Shown: piece by piece, positions 1 to 5,607 of the stretch
Layout: each line of letters begins with the position of its first letter
Numbering within the stretch: the first letter of the stretch is position 1
Assembly (NCBI GenBank): GCA_026417715.1
Contig: JAOACU010000131.1
Coordinates: 1-7,983 of the forward strand
Direction: 5' to 3'
Source of the DNA: Anaerolineae bacterium
Lineage (GTDB): Bacteria > Chloroflexota > Anaerolineae > UBA4142
Length of the DNA: 7,983 bases
Program-made: the position numbers and the translations under genes
Notes under the pieces: model-generated
Seen by the model: the letters and a program-made list of their open reading frames with translations, nothing else
Databases searched by the model: none
Told to the model about the DNA's origin: nothing

Positions 1-679
1 CGTCAACGTAGATGCGCCGCACATAGCGTCGGCGTGCGAAAAGTGGTGCAAGGCATAATCCAGCCACAAACCCACCGATGTGCGCCCACCATGCGACGCC
101 GCCCAACGCTTGCGCGTCGGTCACAACCGCGAACACGCCGTTGAACAACTGGGACACAAACCACAACCCCAAGTACAAAATCGCTGGGATTTCGACGAAC
201 CAAGGGAGAAAGAACAAGGGGACGAGGGTGATGACGCGCGCGGCGGGAAAGGAAATCAGGTATGCCGCAAGCACACCGCTAATCGCGCCGCTTGCACCAA
301 TCGTCGGAGTTGGCGATGTGGGGTTGAACGCGATATGCGCGAGTGCAGCAACCACGCCACACGTCAGGTAGAACAAGAGATAGCGACGACTGCCCATTCG
401 ATCTTCGACGTTATCGCCAAAAATCCAGAGCGCGAGGAGATTGCTGAGCAAGTGTGCCCAACCACCGTGCAGAAACATCGAGGTAAACAAAGTGAGGATG
501 TTACCCAAATCCAAATGAAAGAGGAAGCGCGCAGGCACAAGTCCAAACGTCACGACCCATGCATCGGCAAAGCGACCACGCGAAACGACGAACAGGAAAG
601 CGGCAAGATTGATGATGATCAACGTCCAGTTCACGAGCGGTAGTGAACGCGAACGAATCGTATCTTGCAAGGGGAGCAT
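1..679 (-). CDS. Rhomboid family intramembrane serine protease (C-terminus cut by window edge)
   Basis: Predicted membrane protease that cleaves transmembrane segments of other membrane proteins within the lipid bilayer. The reading frame stays open from the ATG at 677-679 to base 1 (226 codons visible, no stop reached). The rhomboid signature is complete: an HxxxN motif in HLLSN (H76, N80; oxyanion region), the nucleophile motif GASG with Ser130, and the catalytic base His200 in AHIGG. Hydrophobic segments fall at about residues 17-34, 62-90, 98-118, 127-147, 150-180 and 192-214, fitting the six-span rhomboid core. The basic tail RRRYVRR at about 216-222 suggests that the true C-terminus is near. 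The start is supported by GAGGT upstream with about 6 bases of spacing. No cytoplasmic accessory domain is visible. A strong minus-strand promoter lies upstream at 799-827. The substrate cannot be predicted. Confidence in the family is high; the missing end is the main gap. Confidence 0.93.
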   Translation of the reverse strand, partial: MLPLQDTIRSRSLPLVNWTLIIINLAAFLFVVSRGRFADAWVVTFGLVPARFLFHLDLGNILTLFTSMFLHGGWAHLLSNLLALWIFGDNVEDRMGSRRYLLFYLTCGVVAALAHIAFNPTSPTPTIGASGAISGVLAAYLISFPAARVITLVPLFFLPWFVEIPAILYLGLWFVSQLFNGVFAVVTDAQALGGVAWWAHIGGFVAGLCLAPLFARRRYVRRIYVD

Positions 680-725
680 TTTTTACCTCACACACACGAT
701 CAATGACCGTTGCTCTTGAGATTCT

Positions 726-758
726 AGACCTCACAGTTCTCTGAGACCTGTAAGGTCT
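726..758. repeat. Inverted repeat in the rhomboid leader
   Basis: The arms AGACCTCACAG (726-736) and CTGTAAGGTCT (748-758) pair over 11 bp with one mismatch around an 11-base loop. A competing short hairpin, AGACCT/AGGTCT at 744-758, uses the same right arm. The element lies inside the predicted rhomboid mRNA leader (about 792 to 680). No T-run follows on either strand, so an ordinary intrinsic terminator is unlikely. It could be a structured leader, a protein-binding palindrome or a dispersed repeat copy. The rest of 680-929 holds two promoters and the pcm ribosome binding site. I see no other gene there. Confidence 0.55.
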
Positions 759-798
759 GAACAAATATCATAAGGGACACAATGCTGGCTTGATTTTG

Positions 799-827
799 AT
801 TATACCCGAACTTGCGCGCGTTGGCAA
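799..827 (-). promoter_or_regulatory. Predicted sigma70-type promoter for the rhomboid gene
   Basis: Read on the minus strand: TTGCCA at 822-827 (5 of 6 matches to the -35 consensus), a 17-base spacer, then a perfect TATAAT at 799-804. Transcription would begin near 792, giving a leader of about 113 bases before the ATG at 679. It is divergent from the pcm promoter, with the two -35 boxes about 22 bases apart, so one regulator bound between them could affect both genes. That last point is inference. Confidence 0.7.
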
Positions 828-849
828 TGGGAAAGAGTAGGGTGATGGT

Positions 850-877
850 TTGACAACTTGTTCAGCAAAGGTAAAAT
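850..877 (+). promoter_or_regulatory. Predicted sigma70-type promoter for the pcm-like gene
   Basis: A perfect -35 box TTGACA at 850-855, a 16-base spacer, and TAAAAT at 872-877 (5 of 6 matches to -10). Predicted start of transcription near 884, about 46 bases before the GTG at 930. This promoter overlaps the upstream part of the longest open frame (TTG at 858), which argues against translation starting there. Confidence 0.7.
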
Positions 878-914
878 CAAAGACGACGATCATCGAAACT
901 GGAATGATTGCTCT

Positions 915-922
915 AGAAGGAG
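915..922 (+). promoter_or_regulatory. Ribosome binding site that fixes the pcm start
   Basis: AGAAGGAG, a strong Shine-Dalgarno match, ends 7 bases before the GTG at 930. It decides between the TTG at 858, the GTG at 924 (only 1 base away) and the GTG at 930. Starting at 930 also gives a sensible signal peptide, which the longer forms would bury behind a hydrophilic extension. Confidence 0.8.
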
Positions 923-929
923 TGTGTGC

Positions 930-1685
930 GTGTTTCTCTTTTGGCGATTTGCTTTCGTCAGTGTCTTGATGGCGATGCTTTGTACCTGCGCCGCACCCCC
1001 AGTTTCTACTCCCACTGTCACTGCTGTCCCTACCTCTACGCCCAGCGTGCCCGATGCTTTTACCGCGCAACGTCAAGCAATGGTCGCCATGCAAATTCGC
1101 GCGCGCGATGTACGTGATCCCGATGTGCTGCGCGCGATGGAAACCGTCCCGCGCCACGAATTTGTTCCCAAAGAATTATTGGCGCAAGCGTACAACGATC
1201 ACCCGCTCCCCATCGGTTACGGTCAAACGATCAGTCAGCCGTACATCGTCGCCGTGATGACGGAACTCGCGCAGGTCAAGCGTGGTGATCGCGTCCTCGA
1301 AATCGGCACAGGGTCGGGTTATCAAGCCGCGATTCTTGCCGTGCTCACCGATGAGGTGTACTCGGTCGAAATCATTCCTGCGTTAGCCGAGAGCGCGGCA
1401 GAACGACTCAAGCGTTTGGGCTACACCAGCGTCCGCGTCAAGAATGCCGATGGTTACAACGGCTGGGAAGAGTACGCGCCCTACGATGCGATTGTAGTCA
1501 CCTGCGCGCCCGATCACATCCCGCCACCACTCATCGCGCAACTCAAAGACGGCGGGCGAATGGTCATCCCTGTCGGACCCGTTGGTGGATTTCAAACGTT
1601 GCGACGCGTCATCAAGCGCGGCGACCAAGTCCTTTCCGAAAATGTGATGGGGGTGTTGTTTGTGCCGCTGGTGCGGGGTAAGTGA
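930..1685 (+). CDS. pcm: Protein-L-isoaspartate O-methyltransferase with a lipoprotein-like export signal
   Basis: PCMT family: transfers a methyl group from S-adenosylmethionine (SAM) to isoaspartyl residues in damaged proteins, the first step of their repair. The 251-residue product has an N-terminal extension followed by an apparently intact catalytic domain. Residues 1-20 form a short signal peptide with a hydrophobic core (7-17) and a possible but non-ideal lipobox LCTC (Cys20; Thr at -1 is atypical). Residues 23-43 are a Pro/Thr/Ser/Val linker like those of surface lipoproteins. The domain then shows GYGQTISQP (96-104), SAM motif I EIGTGSGY (124-131), DGYNGWEEYAPYDAIVVT (174-191) and MVIPVG (211-216), in family order. 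Family members are usually about 210 residues without a leader. The odd point is export: SAM is normally cytoplasmic. Start chosen from the Shine-Dalgarno at 915-922. The gene has its own promoter and ends 50 bases from a convergent gene. Family is confident; location is inferred. Confidence 0.9.
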   Translation: MFLFWRFAFVSVLMAMLCTCAAPPVSTPTVTAVPTSTPSVPDAFTAQRQAMVAMQIRARDVRDPDVLRAMETVPRHEFVPKELLAQAYNDHPLPIGYGQTISQPYIVAVMTELAQVKRGDRVLEIGTGSGYQAAILAVLTDEVYSVEIIPALAESAAERLKRLGYTSVRVKNADGYNGWEEYAPYDAIVVTCAPDHIPPPLIAQLKDGGRMVIPVGPVGGFQTLRRVIKRGDQVLSENVMGVLFVPLVRGK

Positions 1686-1688
1686 AAG

Positions 1689-1730
1689 TATTGCGTATGG
1701 CGTATTACGTATTACGCAATACGCAATACG
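1689..1730. repeat. Heptamer array forming a hairpin between convergent genes
   Basis: Six consecutive 7-bp units fill the gap between the pcm stop (1685) and the end of the convergent gene (1736). Units change from TATTACG type to CAATACG type midway, at 1717. The arms 1701-1713 and 1718-1730 (right arm AATACGCAATACG) pair over 13 bp with one mismatch around the 4-base loop ACGC. Its position suggests that it might end transcription from both sides, but there is no T-run, so a standard intrinsic terminator is not supported. It belongs to the same period-7 class as the arrays at 3529, 4160 and 7850. Confidence 0.75.
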
Positions 1731-1735
1731 TGATG

Positions 1736-4141
1736 CTACGTTCCGCGTTCTGCAATCAGCAACGCCCCCACGTACGCTCCTGCCCCCGCCAGCATCACTG
1801 CTCCAAAGCCAAACGTCAGCGCGCCCATCGTGCTCAGAATCGAACTGATGACGGATGCGCATCCGTTGATGCCCCACGCAAGCGGTACGAGACTGGGTGC
1901 GTTTGCGTTCAGTCGCGCGATGCCTTTGGGAAATGGAATGCCCATCAAAAATCCGAGCGGCGCGAGAAACGCGAGCGCGATGATAACGCGCCACTCGAAC
2001 GGATAACCGAGCGCGAGTCGAAAGACGAACGGGAGTATCAGGGGATAAATCAAAATCGCGGCTACGAGCGCAATGAGTGCACCGCGCAACGGCACGCGCG
2101 CGGAAATCGAACTGCCCGCGCCCGATGCAAGCAAAAGCGCGAACACGACTGTTGCAAACGCGTAAACAGGATGATCGAGGAACAGGATGAATCGCTGAAT
2201 CAGTGGAATTTCGATGAACAGGAAGCCGATACCGAGCGCGGCAAAGTACGTCAACTCGCGCGGTGTGCGTGCGAGATGCGCGGCAAAATTCGCGCGCAAC
2301 ACAATGAGCGGGGCAAGAATCAATGCGACTGACGCAAGAACACTCAACGCGAGCAGCGCGAACAAAATCAAATAGCCGCTTCCTCCGAACGGTTGCCACG
2401 TTTTACCCAACAGTTGTAATACCTGCGGCGTTTGCTCCCACTTGAAAAAGTGGAAAAAGAACGGACGATCATCGGTGGGTGGTGTGATGTCGTAGGCGTA
2501 ATTGGCAATGAAACTTGCGCGACGCGACGCATCGAACAATGGTTGGAACGCGGCAAAGTAATCGTTGTGCGGCAAAAAGTGATAACGATTGGTTTCGCGC
2601 ACATCGAGATTCGGCGCAGCAACCCAATCGAATTGTTGCGCGTCGGCAAACGCGCGCGCGATTTCGATTTCGCGCACAGTGAACGGAGTACGCTTGACAA
2701 GGATGAGCATCGTCGAGAAGGAGCGGAGCGCAAGGAGGTCAGACGACAGACGACTGACAACCGCCGTGTCTTCTAGCGCGGTAATCGCGAGTGCGCCCGC
2801 GCGTGTCTCCTCGGTGGGTGGCAGTTGCAACCAACGATGCATAACGAGAATGCCATCATCGGTCAGATGCTCCAGATATTCGCGCAACGCTTCGCGTGTG
2901 TAGAGATAATTTTCACCGAGCGTGTACGCGCCTGCGGTCACAGGACGAAACGGTTCGCTCAGCGCGAGATGTACCACATCGAATTTTTCGCGCGTGCGCG
3001 CGAGAAAACTGCGTGCACCGACCGTGACCACACGCACGCGCGCATCGGTAAAGACACGCGGCGCATAAGCACGCGCCACATCAGCGATGAGTGGATTTTC
3101 TTCGATGACGACGATTTCACGCGCACTGGCATTGAGCGCGGCAAGCACTTCTAGTCCACCCCCGGGCTCGATGATCAACGCGCGCGCGTTCGGGCGTAGG
3201 CGATATGCGAGCGTCACAGGCAACGCATCGAGGAGTGCAACAGGCGCAGTGTCGGTCAGCGGGCTGATGCTTTCGGCGTCTTTGAACAGCGCGCGTTGCA
3301 TCGGCAAATCGCCGCGATAGGTCAAACTCAAACCGGGCGCGGAACGAATCGCACGACTTTCGACCACCTGCACGCGCGAAAACGCGTTCGTCGCGGAAAA
3401 GACGATGCGCGCATCGGGCAAGAGTAGCGTTTGGCTCAAACTACGATACGGTGAAAGTTGCACATCGAACGCGCGCGGTGGCGCAATCAGCAACACGCTC
3501 CACACAACAACCAAGCCCAGCGCGCCAATCACGAGTCTCGCCTCACGCCTCACGCCTCGCGCATCACGCATCACGCCCCGCGTCTCACGCCTCACGTCAA
3601 GCGCGAACGCGCCCGCACCCAGCGCGGCGAGAATCGCGGCAAAAATGATCGCGCCCACTTCACCGAACAACGTGAGCGCGCCGAGTGCCGCGACACAACC
3701 CAAGCCCGAACCGGCAAGGTTTGCTGCGTACGCGCGCGCGGCGTGCACGGGAAACGCGGCAAGTGGCAAGCCCAGCACGAGTCCACCGACGAAAAACGGC
3801 ACGACGAGCGCGAGGTAGTACAGCACCAAGTAAACAAGTTGTATGCGTTCGAGCGTGACGCGATACGCATCGAAGGGAAGATAGTTGATGGCGAGGTAAC
3901 TTGCAACAAGGCACAGCGAGAACACGAGTGATAATTGTGCAAGACGACGCATCACGTCGCCGTGCGCGAGCATCGGACGCAACGCGAGTGCAGTGCCACT
4001 CGCACCAAAACCCAACAGCGCGAGACTGATCGCGAGAAAACCAAAGTGATAGCCCTGCGCGATCGCAAAGATGCGTGTCAGCGCGATTTGAAATGCCAGC
4101 CCTGCGCCGGCAATGAGAGCGATTCCAACGAGAAGAAACAT
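1736..4141 (-). CDS. Large membrane protein with degenerate spermidine-synthase-like domain
   Basis: 801 residues. An N-terminal membrane block (about 2-27, 33-53, 68-88, 100-130, 141-157, 160-181, 203-221) is followed by a soluble domain (about 225-580) and a C-terminal membrane block (about 588-797, roughly six or seven spans). The soluble part resembles the Rossmann-fold spermidine synthase/methyltransferase domain: ALIIEPGGGLEVL (321-333), IVVIEENP (343-350) and FDVVHLALSEP (387-397). The aminopropyltransferase active site is not kept. The usual DxxDP becomes ALSEP (the catalytic Asp aligns with Ala393), and the DG of the substrate loop is VG in TVGARSFL. True spermidine synthesis is therefore unlikely; transport or another SAM-related role is possible but unproven. 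The C-terminal membrane block has motifs such as GFLFIEIPLIQRFILFLDHP and LAWGING seen in membrane-fused members of this family. Residues 182-202 come from a 7-bp repeat array. The ATG at 4139-4141 has no clear Shine-Dalgarno. Confidence 0.82.
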   Translation of the reverse strand: MFLLVGIALIAGAGLAFQIALTRIFAIAQGYHFGFLAISLALLGFGASGTALALRPMLAHGDVMRRLAQLSLVFSLCLVASYLAINYLPFDAYRVTLERIQLVYLVLYYLALVVPFFVGGLVLGLPLAAFPVHAARAYAANLAGSGLGCVAALGALTLFGEVGAIIFAAILAALGAGAFALDVRRETRGVMRDARGVRREARLVIGALGLVVVWSVLLIAPPRAFDVQLSPYRSLSQTLLLPDARIVFSATNAFSRVQVVESRAIRSAPGLSLTYRGDLPMQRALFKDAESISPLTDTAPVALLDALPVTLAYRLRPNARALIIEPGGGLEVLAALNASAREIVVIEENPLIADVARAYAPRVFTDARVRVVTVGARSFLARTREKFDVVHLALSEPFRPVTAGAYTLGENYLYTREALREYLEHLTDDGILVMHRWLQLPPTEETRAGALAITALEDTAVVSRLSSDLLALRSFSTMLILVKRTPFTVREIEIARAFADAQQFDWVAAPNLDVRETNRYHFLPHNDYFAAFQPLFDASRRASFIANYAYDITPPTDDRPFFFHFFKWEQTPQVLQLLGKTWQPFGGSGYLILFALLALSVLASVALILAPLIVLRANFAAHLARTPRELTYFAALGIGFLFIEIPLIQRFILFLDHPVYAFATVVFALLLASGAGSSISARVPLRGALIALVAAILIYPLILPFVFRLALGYPFEWRVIIALAFLAPLGFLMGIPFPKGIARLNANAPSLVPLAWGINGCASVISSILSTMGALTFGFGAVMLAGAGAYVGALLIAERGT
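3529..3598. repeat. Heptamer array inside a coding region
   Basis: Ten degenerate 7-bp units in direct orientation, consensus TCACGCC on the plus strand (exact or near copies at 3543, 3550, 3564, 3571, 3585 and 3592). Read on the minus strand within the 1736-4141 gene they encode three related heptapeptides at residues 182-202: DVRRETR, GVMRDAR and GVRREAR. Three 7-bp units make 21 bp, which is seven codons, so the reading frame is kept. The peptide is strongly basic and falls in a loop between two hydrophobic segments, where an insertion would be tolerated. Unlike the intergenic arrays it does not switch to the reverse complement. Confidence 0.8.
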
Positions 4142-4149
4142 CGCAGTTG

Positions 4150-4158
4150 TGGTATAAT
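4150..4158 (+). promoter_or_regulatory. Extended -10 promoter element for the ABC ATPase gene
   Basis: TGGTATAAT is a TGn-extended, perfect TATAAT -10 box. No good -35 box is found 15-19 bases upstream, which is acceptable for extended -10 promoters. The transcript would start near 4165 and carry the long heptamer hairpin in its leader before the ATG at 4294. The opposite strand has only a weak match (GATTAT) that would place the start of transcription within about 10 bases of the divergent ATG at 4141. Confidence 0.5.
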
Positions 4159-4159
4159 C

Positions 4160-4280
4160 AGGACGGAAGACGGAAGGAATTTTCGATTTTCGATTTTAGA
4201 TTTGCGATTGTGTGTGCCAAAGGTAATCGCAAATCGGCAATCGGCAATCGAAAATCCGTCATCCGTCATCGGTCATCGGT
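4160..4280. repeat. Long heptamer inverted repeat in the ABC gene leader
   Basis: Degenerate 7-bp units fill almost the whole gap between divergent genes. The left arm begins with AGGACGGAAGACGGA (4160-4174) and continues with ATTTTCG-type units from 4179. The right arm has AATCGGC-type units from 4225, then CATCCGT/CATCGGT units to 4280. The inner arms 4179-4209 and 4225-4255 match at 26 of 31 positions around a 15-base loop (4210-4224). The pairing extends outward, with a small left-side bulge, through GACGGA-type units (4162-4174 with 4256-4267). It would be a very stable structure in the mRNA leader of the ABC ATPase gene. No open frame of interest lies in this gap. Confidence 0.85.
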
Positions 4281-4293
4281 CAAAAGAGGACAA

Positions 4294-5415
4294 ATGGCAA
4301 AGATCGAACTTGTCAACATCTGCAAAACCTTCGCACCGCGCGGCGGTAATCTGCTCGAAACGATTCCGTTCACTTTGCGCCGCACAACCTCTGCGCGTCC
4401 ACGCAAACCGTTCTCGATTCAGAATTTGAATCTCACCATCCCCCACGCGCAAACGATGGTGATTCTGGGTCCCAGCGGTTGCGGCAAGACGACGCTCCTC
4501 AAAATCATCGCGGGACTCATTCCGCCCGATTCGGGTCAGGTGCTCTTCAATGGCAAAGATATGAAAGAAGTGCCGCCGAGTGAACGTCGAATCGGGATGT
4601 TGTTTCAGGGGTACGCGCTCTATCCGCACCTGACGGTCAAGACCAACATCCTCTCGTACTTTTTCTTTCGCAAACGCACACCCGAACTCGATGCGGAGGC
4701 ACAAGCCAAGTACAAACGCACGGCGGATCTACTCGGTGTCGAAATCGAGTATCTGCAAGATCGCTTTCCGCCGACCCTTTCGGGTGGCGAACAACAGCGC
4801 GTCGCGTTGGGACGATGCATCACGCGTGATCCTGCGCTCTTTTTGCTCGACGAGCCGTTCTCCAATCTCGATCCGAAACTGCGCGAAAAGTATCGGGTGA
4901 ATCTCAAAACGTTACTGGCGCAGTTCAACATCACGACGGTGTACGTGACGCACGATCAGCAAGAAGCCCTCATCCTTGCTGACCTGATTGCTGTGATGGA
5001 GGCAGGACGCATCGAGCAAGTGGGCACGTATGAGGAAATTTATACGCGTCCCAAGAATTTGTTCATCGCCGAGTTTCTCAAACTCGGTGTGGAAACGCCA
5101 CCCATCAATTTGATTGATGGCGCGCGCATCGCTTCGATGTGGGCGGGGATGCAAGTGGGTGTGCGACCTGAAGATGTGGTGGTCTCGCGCGAGGCGCGCG
5201 AAAACTGCGTGTCGGGCACGGTGGTTAACAAAATGCCGCTACCGCTCAAGGGAACGAATGTGGTGACGGTGCGTGTGGGCGAAAACGAAGTGGTGACCCC
5301 GGTGCCGAACACGCTTCCGCTATCACTCGGCGATACGGTGTGGTTGGGATTTCGGCGCTATCACGTGTTCGATGCGAAAAGCGGCGCGCGCGTGCAAACA
5401 GTGACAGCGGACTAG
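4294..5415 (+). CDS. ABC transporter ATP-binding protein, MalK/UgpC (CUT1) type
   Basis: Cytoplasmic ATPase subunit that powers an ABC importer, by family probably for sugars or similar solutes. 373 residues with a complete nucleotide-binding site: Walker A GPSGCGKT (59-66), Q-loop Gln105, signature LSGGEQQR (162-169), Walker B LFLLDEP (182-188, Glu187), and switch His220 in YVTHDQQEA. A TOBE/OB-like C-terminal region includes VGVRPEDVVVS (288-298). Walker A sits about 23 residues later than in E. coli MalK because of extra sequence at about 14-40 containing a basic stretch (LRRTTSARPRKPF), and the C-terminal region is correspondingly shorter. No permease or binding-protein gene lies nearby in the window, so it may be a shared ATPase or its partners lie elsewhere. 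The start is the ATG after AGAGGA (4285-4290). The frame is open back to a TTG at 4147, but that would read through the -10 box and the repeat hairpin. Its stop overlaps the stop of the convergent gene. Confidence 0.92.
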   Translation: MAKIELVNICKTFAPRGGNLLETIPFTLRRTTSARPRKPFSIQNLNLTIPHAQTMVILGPSGCGKTTLLKIIAGLIPPDSGQVLFNGKDMKEVPPSERRIGMLFQGYALYPHLTVKTNILSYFFFRKRTPELDAEAQAKYKRTADLLGVEIEYLQDRFPPTLSGGEQQRVALGRCITRDPALFLLDEPFSNLDPKLREKYRVNLKTLLAQFNITTVYVTHDQQEALILADLIAVMEAGRIEQVGTYEEIYTRPKNLFIAEFLKLGVETPPINLIDGARIASMWAGMQVGVRPEDVVVSREARENCVSGTVVNKMPLPLKGTNVVTVRVGENEVVTPVPNTLPLSLGDTVWLGFRRYHVFDAKSGARVQTVTAD

Positions 5416-5570
5416 ATTATCGTTGTTCCGATCAGCAACAACGCCGCCGCGATGAGAACGACAATGTACGCGTACGGCAGGGGCGAAATTAGCGCAATCA
5501 GTCCGTACAAAAACATTACGAACGCGACGAGCCAAATCACGGAATTGGGTCGGTGAGTTTTAACCTTCAT
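5412..5570 (-). CDS. Small membrane protein of 52 residues, unknown function
   Basis: I do not recognise this peptide. It has a short basic N-terminus (KVKTHR) and two hydrophobic stretches, about 10-28 (VIWLVAFVMFLYGLIAL) and 33-52 (YAYIVVLIAAALLLIGTTII), separated by SPLP, suggesting a two-span hairpin with its N-terminus in the cytoplasm. Evidence that it is real: a canonical AGGAG at 5578-5582 exactly 7 bases before the ATG, and no out-of-character codons. It follows hutH on the same strand by 27 bases and could be cotranscribed with it. Its TAG stop shares the palindrome CTAG (5412-5415) with the stop of the convergent ABC gene, so the two genes overlap by 4 bases and no terminator fits between them. 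A longer frame upstream (to 5594) lacks a good start. The short length keeps confidence moderate. Confidence 0.68.
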   Translation of the reverse strand: MKVKTHRPNSVIWLVAFVMFLYGLIALISPLPYAYIVVLIAAALLLIGTTII

Positions 5571-5577
5571 CTTCTCG

Positions 5578-5582
5578 CTCCT
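5578..5582 (-). promoter_or_regulatory. Ribosome binding site of the 52-residue membrane protein
   Basis: AGGAG on the minus strand, 7 bases before the ATG at 5568-5570. It is the main evidence that this small frame is translated and that it starts at the internal ATG and not further upstream. Confidence 0.7.
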
Positions 5583-5590
5583 CACGTTAC

Positions 5591-5607
5591 ACAAGTTTCA
5601 AACTTGT
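5591..5607. repeat. Palindrome spanning the hutH stop codon
   Basis: ACAAGTTT at 5591-5598 and AAACTTGT at 5600-5607 are perfect reverse complements separated by one base. The hutH stop TGA (5598-5600) lies at its centre, and the last codons of hutH (Gln, Val) are part of the right arm. It lies between hutH and the downstream membrane peptide. It could be an mRNA-end or processing hairpin, or a small dispersed palindrome that supplied the stop codon. There is no T-run, so it does not look like a classic terminator. Confidence 0.6.

Noticed and set aside
80..643. Plus-strand open frame of 187 codons opposite the rhomboid gene
   Set aside because: The product is charged and low in hydrophobic order, with no family pattern, and it lies antisense to a frame with complete rhomboid motifs.
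858..929. Longer N-terminus for the pcm gene from a TTG at 858
   Set aside because: It overlaps the promoter -10 region, has no ribosome binding site, and would place a hydrophilic extension in front of the signal peptide.
1701..1730. Classic intrinsic terminator between the convergent genes
   Set aside because: The stem is present, but neither strand has the T-run that normally follows it, so it is listed as a repeat hairpin only.
1682..2332. Plus-strand open frame of 216 codons opposite the membrane protein
   Set aside because: Highly charged shadow translation of membrane-span codons with no ribosome binding site or family match.
1383..2399. Minus-strand open frame of 338 codons
   Set aside because: It is Arg/Ser/Cys-rich with no recognisable domain, and it overlaps the 801-residue protein in another frame and the pcm gene on the opposite strand. 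High GC shadows of this kind are expected.
3405..3931. Several plus-strand open frames with repetitive Ser/His/Ala/Arg sequence
   Set aside because: They reflect the heptamer array and the codon bias of the gene on the other strand; none has a credible start.
4147..4293. Upstream extension of the ABC ATPase from a TTG at 4147
   Set aside because: It would translate the -10 box and the long hairpin, has no family similarity, and a good ribosome binding site precedes the ATG at 4294.
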